Positions 31,971-41,203 of a stretch of 51,956 bases of DNA are shown piece after piece. The first letter of the stretch is position 1, and each line of letters opens with the position of its first letter. The translations under genes were made by a program, and so were the position numbers. The notes beneath the pieces were generated by a model. That model was given only the letters and a program-made list of their open reading frames with translations, did not search any database and had not been told where the DNA came from. The stretch comes from BOG-908 sp964244615 (GTDB lineage: Bacteria; Pseudomonadota; Alphaproteobacteria; Acetobacterales; Acetobacteraceae), in contig CAXTJP010000012.1 in the NCBI GenBank assembly GCA_964244615.1, positions 1-51,956 on the forward strand, read 5' to 3'.

Positions 31971-32803
31971 TCTTCGTCGAGGAAGTCAGCGACAGCCTTG
32001 ATCGTCGGGCGGTCCATCAGCGCGGGCGCGTGTCCGGCGTCGGCCACGGTGTGGGTGGCCGATTTCTCGGCCATGCGGGCCAGGGTCTCGGGGAGCAGCA
32101 GGTCGCTCGATTCGCCGCGCAGCGTCAGCATCGGCACCGAGATCGCCTCCCACAGCGCCCACATCTCGACGTCGGCGGGCGGCGTCTGCCGCAGCGGCAC
32201 GGCTAGCCCGGGGTCGTAATGCAGCGTCACCCGGCCGTCCGCCCTGGTCCGGGCGGAGAAGGCCGCCATCTGCGCCCACTGCGCGTCGGTCAGACGGCCG
32301 AACGGGGCGTGCACCCGACGCAGGAACGCCTCGAGCCCGGCGAGGCCGTCGAAATCGGGGATCGTCCCGACATAGCCCGCGATGCGCTCCAACGCGGCTT
32401 GCGGCAGGAACGGCCCGATATCGTTCAGCACCATGCGCCGGATCGGGGTGCCGGTTGCTGCCGCCAGCAGCATGCCGCAGATGCCGCCGAGCGACGTGCC
32501 GACCCAATGGACCGGCCGGTCGATCAGCGACAGCAGGTGCGACAGCGCGGCCACGTAGCTCTGCGCCACGTAGAGCGACGGGTCGGCCAGCCAGTCGGAC
32601 CGTCCACGGCCCGGCAGATCCGGGCAGATCACGTGGTAGCGGCTGGCCAGCGCCCGGGCGAGCGCGTCGAAGTCGCGCCCCTGCCGGCTGAGCCCGTGCA
32701 CGCAGACCACGGTCTGGCTGCCCGGGTCGCCCCATTCGGTGAAGGCCATGTCGTAGAAGGCGCCAGCCAGCAGGTAGCGGCTGCGGCGTTGGATCGGCTG
32801 CAT
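31964..32803 (-). CDS. Alpha/beta hydrolase
   Basis: A 279-residue alpha/beta-hydrolase. The oxyanion-side TVVCVHGLSRQGRDFDALA, the nucleophile elbow VGTSLGGICGM (Ser in GTSLGG) and a C-terminal His in DAGHAPALMD are present, with an Asp on the strand before. The group resembles esterases/lactonases of broad function; substrate not predictable. Start ATG at 32803. The final residues and stop come from repeat copy D, so the C-terminus may have been changed by it. Divergent from the pseudoprotease gene. Confidence 0.85.
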   Translation of the reverse strand: MQPIQRRSRYLLAGAFYDMAFTEWGDPGSQTVVCVHGLSRQGRDFDALARALASRYHVICPDLPGRGRSDWLADPSLYVAQSYVAALSHLLSLIDRPVHWVGTSLGGICGMLLAAATGTPIRRMVLNDIGPFLPQAALERIAGYVGTIPDFDGLAGLEAFLRRVHAPFGRLTDAQWAQMAAFSARTRADGRVTLHYDPGLAVPLRQTPPADVEMWALWEAISVPMLTLRGESSDLLLPETLARMAEKSATHTVADAGHAPALMDRPTIKAVADFLDEDK

Positions 32804-32937
32804 CTGGGGTGCCTCCTGCGGTGGTGGTGCGCGCGGCCGGCGGCCTGGGGCGCACAGGTTGACGGGGCGGCCATTGAGAGGCTGTTTGAACCGCCGGATA
32901 CTCCGCCCATTTCCCCGACACCACCAAGAAGCACGAC

Positions 32938-33909
32938 ATGGCCAAGACCGATCGCGACATCCCCCAGAACCTGCAACCGCGCCCGGCCGATTACGGGTTC
33001 GACCTGGAAGCCGCCTTGCGCTCCGTGGTGGGCCTGCGCGCCGACATACCCGGTGACGCGTTCACCGCCGGCACGCTGGGCACCGAGCGGGCCGGCAACG
33101 GCATCTGCATACGCGGCGGGCTGGTGCTGACCATGGGCTACCTGGTGATGGAGGCCGAGAGCATCTGGCTGACCACGTCGGAGGGCTGGGCGGTGCCGGG
33201 CCACGCGCTGGCGGTGGATTTCGAGACCGGGTTCGGCCTGGTGCAGCCCTTGGGCAAGCTCGGCGTGCCCGAGATGGCGATCGGCGACAGCAACGCCGTC
33301 GAGGTCGGCCACAGCGCCCTGCTGGCGGCTGCCGGCGGCCGCCACCGCACGATCGAGACGCAGGTGGTGGGACGGCAGGAATTCGCCGGCTACTGGGAGT
33401 ACCTGATCGACGACGCGATGTTCACCGCTCCCGCCCACCCGTTCTGGGGCGGCGCCGGCCTGATCGGCACCGACGGGCGGCTGCTGGGGATCGGGTCGCT
33501 GATCCTGCAGCAGGGCGACCAGAAAGGGCGTCGGGTGGACATGAACATGGTGGTGCCGACGGCGCTGCTGACGCCGATCCTGGACGAGCTGACACAGCAC
33601 GGACGGGTCAACCGTCCCGCGCGCCCCTGGCTCGGCCTGTTCGCCATGGAGAGCGAGGATTCGGTGGTGGTGGGCGGCCTGGCCGAGGGCGGCCCGGCGG
33701 ACCGCGCCGGCCTGCGTGCCGGCGACCGGATCGTCGCCGTGGACGGCGACGAGGTGACCGACCTCGGCGGCCTGTGGCGCCGCGTCTGGAGCGCCGGCAC
33801 GGCGGGCGCGCGGGTGCGCATGAGCGTGGGGCGCGACGACGAGCTGCTGCACGTGACCATACACTCGGCCGACCGCAGCAGCTTCTTGCGCGCGCCGCGG
33901 CTGCATTGA
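32938..33909 (+). CDS. DegP-like pseudoprotease with a PDZ domain; catalytic triad lost
   Basis: A 323-residue protein with the S1C (DegP/HtrA) fold. The N-terminal part aligns with DegP: GLVLTMGYLV matches GLILTNNHVV, so the catalytic His is Tyr68. DFETGFGLVQ matches DPRTDIALIQ, so the Asp is Gly98. HPFWGGAGLIGTDG matches RGNSGGALVNLNG, so the Ser is Gly171. The C-terminal PDZ domain (LGLFAMESEDSVVVGGLAEGGPADRAGLRAGDRIVAVDGDEV) is intact. It therefore cannot be a serine protease; binding or chaperone use is more likely. No signal peptide, unlike most DegP. The Ntn hydrolase gene begins 10 bp past its stop. Confidence 0.82.
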   Translation: MAKTDRDIPQNLQPRPADYGFDLEAALRSVVGLRADIPGDAFTAGTLGTERAGNGICIRGGLVLTMGYLVMEAESIWLTTSEGWAVPGHALAVDFETGFGLVQPLGKLGVPEMAIGDSNAVEVGHSALLAAAGGRHRTIETQVVGRQEFAGYWEYLIDDAMFTAPAHPFWGGAGLIGTDGRLLGIGSLILQQGDQKGRRVDMNMVVPTALLTPILDELTQHGRVNRPARPWLGLFAMESEDSVVVGGLAEGGPADRAGLRAGDRIVAVDGDEVTDLGGLWRRVWSAGTAGARVRMSVGRDDELLHVTIHSADRSSFLRAPRLH

Positions 33910-33919
33910 AGGGCCGGTC

Positions 33920-36247
33920 GTGCCGTTCTCCAGCACGGCCTTGTCCAACGTAACTTCGGATCGTGCTTGGCCATGGCGGCTTTCCTGCGTGCCGCTGGCG
34001 GTCGTCTGCGCCGTGGTCCTCACGCTTAGGCTGACGCTGCCGCCGGCACACAGCACGCTGCGCCTCCCGGCGCTCGGCGCGCCGGTGGACGTGACGCTCG
34101 ATCGCTGGGGCATCCCGCGCATCCACGCCGCCTCGGACGCCGACGCGGCCGCGGCACTCGGCTACCTGCATGCGCGCGACAGGATGTTCCAGATGGAGCT
34201 GATGCGCCGCCAGGCGTCCGGCCGGCTGGCCGAGATCGCCGGGCCGCGCGCCGTCAGGCTGGACCGCATGGCCCGCATCTTCGGCGAGCGGCAGCATGCC
34301 GAACGCAGCCTGGCCGACCTGCCGCCCGCGTTGCGCGCCATCCTGGTGTCGTACAGCGCCGGCGTGAACGCCTGGATCGCCGAGCGCGGCCGGATGGCGG
34401 CGCCGGAGTTCCTGGCCCTCGGTGCGCCCGAGCCCTGGACGCCCACCGACAGCCTGCTGTGGAGCGAGACCGTCTCGCTCTGGCTGTCGGACAACTACCG
34501 CACCGAGTTGTCCCGCGCCGCGCTGTCCGGCCGGGTGCCGATGGCCAAGCTGCTGCAGCTCTGGCCGCCGACCGACCATACCGCCGCCCCGGACAGCTCC
34601 AACCCGCCACCGCCCGGGCCGCCGCTGCAGCAAGGCCTGCTCGACAGCCTGCCGGCCTACCCGGAGCCTTTCACCTGGCCCGACCAGGCGTCCAACGCCT
34701 GGGCGGTGGACGGCCACCACACCGACACCGGCGCGCCGCTGCTGGCCGGCGACCCGCATCTCAGCCTGGGCTTCCCCGGCCTGTGGTACCTCGCCAGGAT
34801 CGAGACGCCGTCCGGCGTGCTGGTCGGCGCCACCGCGCCGGGCGTGCCCTTCCTGGTGATCGGCCGCAACGCCCGCATCGCCTGGACCTTCACCACCACC
34901 GGCATCGACACCCAGGACGTCTTCGTCGAGACCGCGCTGCCGGACGGGCGCTACGCGACGCCGGACGGGCCGCGCGCGTTCGAGACGCGGCGCGAGGTGA
35001 TCCACGTCCGCGGCGCACCCGACACGGTGCTGGTGGTGCGCAGCACACGGCACGGGCCGGTGATCTCCGACGGCGGCCCGCCGGGCGGCCCGGTGCTGGC
35101 CGTTGCCATGGCGCAGTTCAAGCTCGGCAGCCCCGCACCTGGCCTGTTCGCACTCAACCACGCCGGCAGTGTCGCCGAGGCCGGCCGGGCGGCCGCCATC
35201 ATGACGGCGCCGATGCAGAACCTGACCGTCGCCGACCACGCGGGCATCGCCCTGTTCACCACCGGCCAGGTGCCGGTGCGACGCGACGGCGACGGCAGCG
35301 TGCCGGTGGCCGGAGCCGACGGGCTGCACGACTGGACCGGATTTGCATCCGGCGACGCGCTGCCGCATGTGGTCGACCCCGCCAGCGGCACGGTGGAGAA
35401 CGCGAACGAGCGCACCGCGCCGCCGAGCTTCCCCGTCTATCTCGGCCGCGACTTCCCCGCCGCCACGCGGGCGATGCGCATCCACGAACTGCTGGGCAGC
35501 CGCGCCAGCGTGGGCGTCGCCGATTTCGAGGCGATGCAGCGCGACGACGTGAGCGTCTTCGCCTTCGACATGCTGCAGTCGCTCGCCGCGCTGAAACGCC
35601 AGCCGGGCCTGACCGGCCGGGTGCAGCGGCTGCTCGAGGGCTGGGACGGCACCATGGCCAAGGACCGGCCGGAGCCGCTGGTGTTCAACGCCGCCCTGCA
35701 GCTGTTCGTGCAGCGCGTGCTGGCCGCAAACCACGTGCCCGAGGCGGATGCCGGTCCCTGGGCCGGCTTCGCCGCGTGGCTGCTGACCCCCGAGGGCGGA
35801 GCCTGGTGCGACGGCGACTGCCCGGCCGCCCTGGGCCGGGCGCTGCACGACGCGACCGAAGCGCTGGCGACGCAGTTCGGGGGCGATCCCGCCGCCTGGC
35901 GCTGGGGATCGGTGCACCAGGCCGTGTTCGCCCACCCGCTGCTGGGCGAGCTGCCGGTGGTGGGCGGTCTGGCGTCCGCCAGGGTGGCGGTGGACGGCGA
36001 CGACACCACCCTGTTCCGCGGCGGCAACGTGCTGGGCCAGTTCACCGCCGCGCATGGTGCCGCCTATCGCGGCGTCTACGACCTGGCCGACCTCGACCGC
36101 AGCCGCTTCGTCGTGACGCCCGGCCAATCCGGCAACCTGCTCGGCCGCCACGCGTGGGACCTGTTGCCGCTCTGGGCCCGCGGCACCACAATCATGATCC
36201 CCGCAAGCCCGGACGACGTGTCCGCGACACTGCTCCTGGCGCCGTGA
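33920..36247 (+). CDS. Penicillin-acylase-type (S45/Ntn) hydrolase
   Basis: A 775-residue Ntn hydrolase of the penicillin/AHL acylase family, which cleaves amide bonds in acyl compounds such as quorum-sensing signals or beta-lactam side chains. An N-terminal hydrophobic segment (WRLSCVPLAVVCAVVLTLRL) anchors or exports it. The alpha chain has DRWGIPRIHAASDADAAAALGYLHARDRMFQMELMRR. The nucleophile starts the beta chain in WPDQASNAWAVDG (Ser258). DPHLSLGFPGLWYLARIE and NARIAWTFTTTGIDTQDVF follow as in the family. The start is a GTG at 33920. The real substrate cannot be told from sequence. Confidence 0.9.
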   Translation: MPFSSTALSNVTSDRAWPWRLSCVPLAVVCAVVLTLRLTLPPAHSTLRLPALGAPVDVTLDRWGIPRIHAASDADAAAALGYLHARDRMFQMELMRRQASGRLAEIAGPRAVRLDRMARIFGERQHAERSLADLPPALRAILVSYSAGVNAWIAERGRMAAPEFLALGAPEPWTPTDSLLWSETVSLWLSDNYRTELSRAALSGRVPMAKLLQLWPPTDHTAAPDSSNPPPPGPPLQQGLLDSLPAYPEPFTWPDQASNAWAVDGHHTDTGAPLLAGDPHLSLGFPGLWYLARIETPSGVLVGATAPGVPFLVIGRNARIAWTFTTTGIDTQDVFVETALPDGRYATPDGPRAFETRREVIHVRGAPDTVLVVRSTRHGPVISDGGPPGGPVLAVAMAQFKLGSPAPGLFALNHAGSVAEAGRAAAIMTAPMQNLTVADHAGIALFTTGQVPVRRDGDGSVPVAGADGLHDWTGFASGDALPHVVDPASGTVENANERTAPPSFPVYLGRDFPAATRAMRIHELLGSRASVGVADFEAMQRDDVSVFAFDMLQSLAALKRQPGLTGRVQRLLEGWDGTMAKDRPEPLVFNAALQLFVQRVLAANHVPEADAGPWAGFAAWLLTPEGGAWCDGDCPAALGRALHDATEALATQFGGDPAAWRWGSVHQAVFAHPLLGELPVVGGLASARVAVDGDDTTLFRGGNVLGQFTAAHGAAYRGVYDLADLDRSRFVVTPGQSGNLLGRHAWDLLPLWARGTTIMIPASPDDVSATLLLAP

Positions 36248-36318
36248 GGCCCTTCACAGCGTCGGATTTCTGCAGGCATGATGGGTGATCCTCTGCGAGG
36301 AGCCGGTTCGAAGCACGC

Positions 36319-37107
36319 ATGACCTACAAGCCGCCGCGCAGACCGCAGTTCTTCTACACGACCGCCCCCCTGCCCTGCCCCTATGTGCAGGGCAGGATCG
36401 AGCGCAAGGTGGTGACCGAGATCACCGGCCCGGACTCGGACGCGCTGCACGACAGGCTGTCGCGTGCCGGGTTCCGGCGCAGCCACAACATCGCCTACGC
36501 CCCGGTCTGCCCGAGCTGCTCGGCCTGCGTGCCCATACGCATCGACACGCGGCTGTTCGAGCCCGACAAATCCCTCAGGCGCGTGGCCCGTGCCAACGAG
36601 GGCACCGAGGGGTTCGAGGTGCCCGCGCGTGCCACCGCCGAGCAGTTCGGCCTGTTCCAGCGCTACCAGCAGGCCCGACACGGCGACGGCGACATGGCCA
36701 CGATGAGCTTCTACGACTACCGCGCCATGGTCGAGGACACGCCGATCGAGACCATGGTGGTCGAGTTCCGCGACCAGGAGGACCGGCTTGTCGGCGCCTG
36801 CCTGGCCGACCGGCTGGGTGACGGGCTGTCGGCCGTCTACAGCTTCTTCGCGCCGGAACTGGCCAAGCGGTCGCTCGGCAGCTTCGCCATCCTGTGGCTC
36901 GTCGAACGCGCCCGCCTGCTCGGCCTGCCCTACGTCTACCTGGGCTACTGGGTGCCGGAGAGCCGCAAGATGGCCTACAAGGCGCGCTTCCGCCCGAGCC
37001 AGATCCTGGCAGGCGGCAGCTGGCGCATCCTGACCGACGCCGATCTCGGCGTGCACGACGACCGCACCGGCACGCTGCTGGTGCCGGAGACCGCCGACCT
37101 TGCGTAA
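36319..37107 (+). CDS. bpt: Aspartate/glutamate leucyltransferase (N-degron)
   Basis: A 262-residue Bpt enzyme, which adds Leu to N-terminal Asp or Glu of proteins so that ClpS/ClpAP degrade them. The N-terminus PRRPQFFYTTAPLPCPYVQGR and the Cys cluster SHNIAYAPVCPSCSACVPIRI match bacterial ATE/Bpt, and the later FYDYRAMVEDTPI and VYLGYWVPESRKMAYKARFRP segments are family marks. Start ATG 36319. It lies 71 bp after the Ntn hydrolase and converges with kdsA, 18 bp away. Confidence 0.95.
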   Translation: MTYKPPRRPQFFYTTAPLPCPYVQGRIERKVVTEITGPDSDALHDRLSRAGFRRSHNIAYAPVCPSCSACVPIRIDTRLFEPDKSLRRVARANEGTEGFEVPARATAEQFGLFQRYQQARHGDGDMATMSFYDYRAMVEDTPIETMVVEFRDQEDRLVGACLADRLGDGLSAVYSFFAPELAKRSLGSFAILWLVERARLLGLPYVYLGYWVPESRKMAYKARFRPSQILAGGSWRILTDADLGVHDDRTGTLLVPETADLA

Positions 37108-37125
37108 CGTGAGGTCGGGCGTGGC

Positions 37126-37977
37126 TCAGGGGCGCGGGACGACCCGCTTCCTGATCGCGTCGTACTGCATCAGCTCGGCGATCAGCGGCTCGAAATCCCG
37201 CAGCGCGATCATGTTGGGTCCGTCCGAGGGCGCGCGGTCCGGGTCCGGGTGCGCCTCGATGAACAGGCCCGCTATGCCCACCGCCACCGCGGCGCGGGCC
37301 AGCACGGCCACGAACTCCCGCTGCCCGCCCGAGGCGGCACCCTGGCCGCCCGGCTGCTGCACCGAGTGGGTTGCGTCGAAGATCACCGGCGCCCCCATCG
37401 CCGCCATGATCGGCAGGGCGCGGAAGTCGGACACCAGGGTGTTGTAGCCGAAGCTCGCGCCACGCTCGGTGACCAGGACGCGGTCGTTGCCGGCACCGGT
37501 CACCTTGTCGATCACGTGGGCCATGTCCCAGGGGGCGAGGAACTGCCCCTTCTTCACGTTCACCACCCGCCCGGTGCGGGCGGCGGCCACGATCAGGTCG
37601 GTCTGGCGGCACAGGAACGCCGGGATCTGCAGGATGTCGGCCACTTCGGCGACCGGCGCGCAGTGCTCCCGCTCGTGCACGTCGGTCAGCACCGGCACGC
37701 CGAGTGCGGCGCGTATGTCGGCGAACACCTGCAGCGCCGCCGCCAGGCCCACGCCGCGCCGGCCGGCGGCGCTCGTGCGGTTGGCCTTGTCGTAGCTGCT
37801 CTTGAACACGAACCCGATGCCGAGCCGCGACGCCATCTCGTGCAGCGCCACCGCACACTCCATCGCGTGCGCGGCGCTCTCGATCTGGCACGGCCCGGCG
37901 ATGACGGCGAAAGGGGCGGCGTTGGCGAACACGGTGTCGCCCACCGTCACGCGCGCTTGCGGGGCTTGGCCTGGCAT
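37126..37977 (-). CDS. kdsA: 3-deoxy-8-phosphooctulonate synthase
   Basis: Makes KDO-8-phosphate from PEP and arabinose 5-phosphate for LPS. The 283-residue protein has FAVIAGPCQIESAAHAME, FVFKSSYDKANRTS, VPVLTDVHEREHCAPVA, QIPAFLCRQTDLIVAAARTG, the KKGQFLAPWDM segment, and the active-site region with IFDATHSVQQPGGQG. All are standard KdsA. The Cys in AFLCRQT is compatible with a metal-dependent form. The ATG at 37977 is used rather than upstream Met codons. Divergent from the kinase at 38088. Confidence 0.97.
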   Translation of the reverse strand: MPGQAPQARVTVGDTVFANAAPFAVIAGPCQIESAAHAMECAVALHEMASRLGIGFVFKSSYDKANRTSAAGRRGVGLAAALQVFADIRAALGVPVLTDVHEREHCAPVAEVADILQIPAFLCRQTDLIVAAARTGRVVNVKKGQFLAPWDMAHVIDKVTGAGNDRVLVTERGASFGYNTLVSDFRALPIMAAMGAPVIFDATHSVQQPGGQGAASGGQREFVAVLARAAVAVGIAGLFIEAHPDPDRAPSDGPNMIALRDFEPLIAELMQYDAIRKRVVPRP

Positions 37978-38087
37978 CGATGCTCCTGGACGGCGGCCGT
38001 CCCGGCGTGCATTCGCTTGAAAGGCCGGGCAACGCAAGCAGCCGCTCCCCTGGCCCGGACCGGAAGACCCTGCCGAGGACGCCGACG

Positions 38088-39638
38088 ATGCCGACACTGC
38101 CCGCCCGAAGCCGCGCGTTCGCCGAGGCGGCGTTGTATGGGGGCGTGGAACGCCTGGCGCTGGCCGCCGGCGCGTTGATCATGATCGCGATCGTCGCCGC
38201 CTCGGCGTTGCTCGCGGCACGCACCGATCTCGACCTGTCGGACGCCGCGCGCACGCAGGCCACCCGGGCGCTGACCTCCGCGGTGCTGGAGACGGTGATC
38301 TCGGCCGAGACCGGGCAGCGCGGCTACCTGCTGACCGGGCGCCCGGACTACCGACAGCCCTACGATCGCGCGACGGCGGCGTTGCCCGGCGCGTTGTCCC
38401 GGCTCGACACGTCGCTGCGGGCCGATGTGGACCTGCCGCGCTGGCGGGCCGCCATCGATGCCAAGATGGCCGAGCTGGGCGAGACGGTGCGGCTGCAGCA
38501 GGCCGGCCGGCGCGAGGACGCGCTGGCGATCGTGCTGACCAACCGCGGGCGGGACGACATGTCGACGATCCGCGCCATCGCCCGCGACATCGCCGCGCGC
38601 CAGGACGGCGCCGTGAGCGCCGAGCTGCGCCGCAGCCAGGCCGGGACGCGGCTGCTGGTGGCGGTCGATGCGATCGCCCTCGTGCAGCTCGTGGCCCTCG
38701 TCGTCTTCGTCGGGCGCAGCATACGCCGCACCGTGCTGGCATTGCGGCAGGCGGCGCAGGCGCTCCAGCAGGCCAACCTGGCGCTGCAGGACGGTCGGGA
38801 CCGGCTGGAGGCGACGGTGGCCGAGCGCACCGCGGACCTGACGAGCGCCAACGAGGAGGTGCAGCGCTTCGCCTACATCGTCAGCCACGACCTGCGCGCC
38901 CCGCTGCTGAACATCATCGGCTTCACCAGCGAGCTCGAGCGCGCGACGCACTGCCTGAACCGCTTCGTGGGCGAGCACCTGGAGCCGGCAGGCGTCGCGG
39001 TCCCGCAGGACGTGCGCGAGGCCAGCCGCGAAGACCTGCCGGAGTCGATCCGTTTCATCCAGGCCAGCACGGCCAAGATGGACCGGTTGATCACCGCCAT
39101 CCTGCGGCTCTCGCGCGAGGGCCGCAGGGTGCTGGCGCCGGAGCCGCTGGACATGGCCGCCTTGATCGGCGGGGTGTTCGACAGCATGCGCCACCAGGCG
39201 CAGGAAGCGGGCGCCACGCTGCGTCTGGGCGAGACCCCGCCCGTCGTCTCGGACCGGATCGCGATCGAGCAGGTGTTCTCCAACCTGGTCGAGAACGCGC
39301 TGAAATACCGGGCGACGGGCCGCGCGCCGCTGATCGAGGTCGCGGGGTCCCGGTCCGGCGGCACCCTGCGCTACGAGGTGCGCGACAACGGCCGCGGCAT
39401 CGCCGAGCGCGACCGCGAACGCGTCTTCGAGCTGTTCCGGCGCGCCGGGCCGCAGGACACCGCCGGCGAGGGCATCGGACTGGCGCATGTGCGCACCTTG
39501 CTGCGGCGCCTCGGTGGCACCATAGAATGCACGTCGACCCGTGGCCTGGGATCGACCTTCATCGTGCTCCTGCCCGTCGTACCGGCGCGTGCGGCGGTGG
39601 CGATGGATGCCAACCTGGGCGAAGCGGGTGTGCGATGA
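38088..39638 (+). CDS. CHASE3 sensor histidine kinase
   Basis: A 516-residue kinase. TM1 lies near residues 24-45, a CHASE3 domain at 46-187 (with the typical ISAETGQRGYLLTG), TM2 near 188-209 and a short coiled coil. The phospho-accepting His267 is in RFAYIVSHDLRAPLLNI. An insert of about 50 residues separates the H-box helix from the second helix (FIQASTAKMDRLITAILRLS). The ATPase domain has VFSNLVENALKY, EVRDNGRGI and GEGIGLAHV. The ATG at 38088 is the family start. Its stop overlaps the response regulator start by 4 bp (ATGA). Input signal unknown. Confidence 0.9.
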   Translation: MPTLPARSRAFAEAALYGGVERLALAAGALIMIAIVAASALLAARTDLDLSDAARTQATRALTSAVLETVISAETGQRGYLLTGRPDYRQPYDRATAALPGALSRLDTSLRADVDLPRWRAAIDAKMAELGETVRLQQAGRREDALAIVLTNRGRDDMSTIRAIARDIAARQDGAVSAELRRSQAGTRLLVAVDAIALVQLVALVVFVGRSIRRTVLALRQAAQALQQANLALQDGRDRLEATVAERTADLTSANEEVQRFAYIVSHDLRAPLLNIIGFTSELERATHCLNRFVGEHLEPAGVAVPQDVREASREDLPESIRFIQASTAKMDRLITAILRLSREGRRVLAPEPLDMAALIGGVFDSMRHQAQEAGATLRLGETPPVVSDRIAIEQVFSNLVENALKYRATGRAPLIEVAGSRSGGTLRYEVRDNGRGIAERDRERVFELFRRAGPQDTAGEGIGLAHVRTLLRRLGGTIECTSTRGLGSTFIVLLPVVPARAAVAMDANLGEAGVR

Positions 39639-40066
39639 ACGCCGTGCCGGTGACAATCCTGCTGATCGAGGACGACCCGGGCCACGCCAGGCTGATCGAG
39701 AAGAACGTGCGCCGCGCCGGGGTCGCCAACGAGATCACCCACGTGGCCGACGGCACCACGGCCATGGCGCACCTGTTCGACCGGGGCGACGCCACCAAGA
39801 CCGACCCGGTGCTCGTTCTGCTGGACCTGAACCTGCCCGACATGAGCGGCACCGACATCCTCGCGCGTATCAAGGGCGATCCGCTGCTCAAGCGCACGCC
39901 GGTGATCGTGCTGACCACGACGGACGACCGGCAGGAGATACAGCGCTGCTACGACCTCGGCTGCAACGTCTACATCACCAAGCCGGTGGAGTACGAGGGC
40001 TTCACGGCAGCCATCCGGCAACTCGGCCTGTTCCTCACGGTGATGCAGGTGCCGCAGACCGCATGA
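39635..40066 (+). CDS. Single-domain response regulator (Rcp1-like)
   Basis: A 143-residue receiver domain with no output domain. Acidic pair LLIEDDPGHARLIEK (Asp13/Asp14), phospho-acceptor Asp64 in LVLLDLNLPDMSG, Thr in IVLTTTDD and Lys in VYITKPVEYEGF are all present. The pattern with RIKGDPLLKRTPVIVLTTTDDRQEI is typical of Rcp1-like regulators that relay phosphate. The ATG overlaps the kinase stop (ATGA), so the pair is coupled. The next gene starts 42 bp later. Confidence 0.9.
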   Translation: MNAVPVTILLIEDDPGHARLIEKNVRRAGVANEITHVADGTTAMAHLFDRGDATKTDPVLVLLDLNLPDMSGTDILARIKGDPLLKRTPVIVLTTTDDRQEIQRCYDLGCNVYITKPVEYEGFTAAIRQLGLFLTVMQVPQTA

Positions 40067-40108
40067 ACGTACGATGAGGTGCCTCATGCGACTGAGCGAT
40101 CCCGCCTG

Positions 40109-41188
40109 ATGGCCGAGGACGTGGCGGTTCCGCACATCCTCTACATCGACGACGACCCCGGCATCGCTCGGCTGGTGCAGCTCAACCTGCGGCGTGCCGG
40201 GTTCCGGGTGACGCTGGCCGGCGGCGGGACGGAGGGCCTGGCGTTGCTGCGAGCGGCGCGTTTCGACGCCGTCGGCCTCGACCACTACATGCCCGGCCAG
40301 GACGGGCTGGAGGTTCTGCAGGCGTTGCAGGCCGAGCCCGATGCGCCGCCGGTGATCTTCGTGACCGGGGCGGAGGAGCCGCGCATCGCGGTAACCGCGC
40401 TCAAGAACGGCGCCGCCGACTACGTGGTCAAGGACACGGCCGGCAACTTCATCGAATTGCTGGCGGCGAGCGTCAGCCAGGCGATCGAGCGGTCCAGGCA
40501 GCGGCGCGAGCACGAGGCGGCCGAGCGCGAGGTGCGACTGAGCCGCGACCGGCTGGCGACGCTGGCCGCCCAGCAGGCGGTGCTGCTGCGCGAGGTGAAC
40601 CACCGCGTCGCCAACAGCCTGCAGCTGATCACCTCGCTGATCGGCATGCAGGCGCGCCGCGTGACGGACCCGTCGGCGCGGCTGATGCTGCACCAGGCGG
40701 CCGAGCGGGTGGAGGCGGTGACCATGGTGCATCGCCGCCTGTACACCGGCGACAACGTCGAGTTCGTGGAGATGGACGCCTACCTCGCCGGCCTGGTGGA
40801 GGAGCTGGAACGCGCGACCCGGCGCAGCGAGGGGCCGGACGCCGCGCGCGCGCGCCAGATCGAGCTGCAGGCGGACCGGGTCAGGGTGGAGACCGACCGC
40901 GCGGTGCCGATCGGGCTGATGGTCAACGAGCTCGTCACCAACGCGCTGAAATACGCCTACCCGCCCGGACAGGTGGGGCCGGTCAGGGTCGAGCTGCGCC
41001 GGCACGAGGAAGGCCTGCGCCTGGTGGTGGAGGATGACGGCATCGGCTACCCGCCGGCCGACACGACGCCGCGCGGCAGCGGTCTGGGCTCGGTGATCGT
41101 GGGCTCGATGGCGCAGTCGCTGCAGGCGACGGTGGTGCTGGACCGGGCGCATAGCGGCACGCGCTTCGTGGTCTCGCTCGGGACGTGA
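40109..41188 (+). CDS. Hybrid receiver-HisKA_2/HWE-type histidine kinase
   Basis: A 359-residue protein with an N-terminal receiver domain (YIDDDPG, Asp58 in GLDHYMPGQDG, Lys108 in YVVKDT) and a C-terminal kinase of the HisKA_2/HWE type. The phospho-accepting His165 is in LREVNHRVANSLQLITSLI. The ATPase part has LMVNELVTNALKYAYP and VEDDGIGYP. Such receiver-kinases often feed the alphaproteobacterial general stress response, but no phyR or ecfG is in the window. The ATG at 40109 is preferred to a GTG at 40079. With the two genes before it, it forms a phosphorelay of kinase, regulator and second kinase. Confidence 0.85.
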   Translation: MAEDVAVPHILYIDDDPGIARLVQLNLRRAGFRVTLAGGGTEGLALLRAARFDAVGLDHYMPGQDGLEVLQALQAEPDAPPVIFVTGAEEPRIAVTALKNGAADYVVKDTAGNFIELLAASVSQAIERSRQRREHEAAEREVRLSRDRLATLAAQQAVLLREVNHRVANSLQLITSLIGMQARRVTDPSARLMLHQAAERVEAVTMVHRRLYTGDNVEFVEMDAYLAGLVEELERATRRSEGPDAARARQIELQADRVRVETDRAVPIGLMVNELVTNALKYAYPPGQVGPVRVELRRHEEGLRLVVEDDGIGYPPADTTPRGSGLGSVIVGSMAQSLQATVVLDRAHSGTRFVVSLGT

Positions 41189-41203
41189 CCGGTGGATGGC
41201 CGC

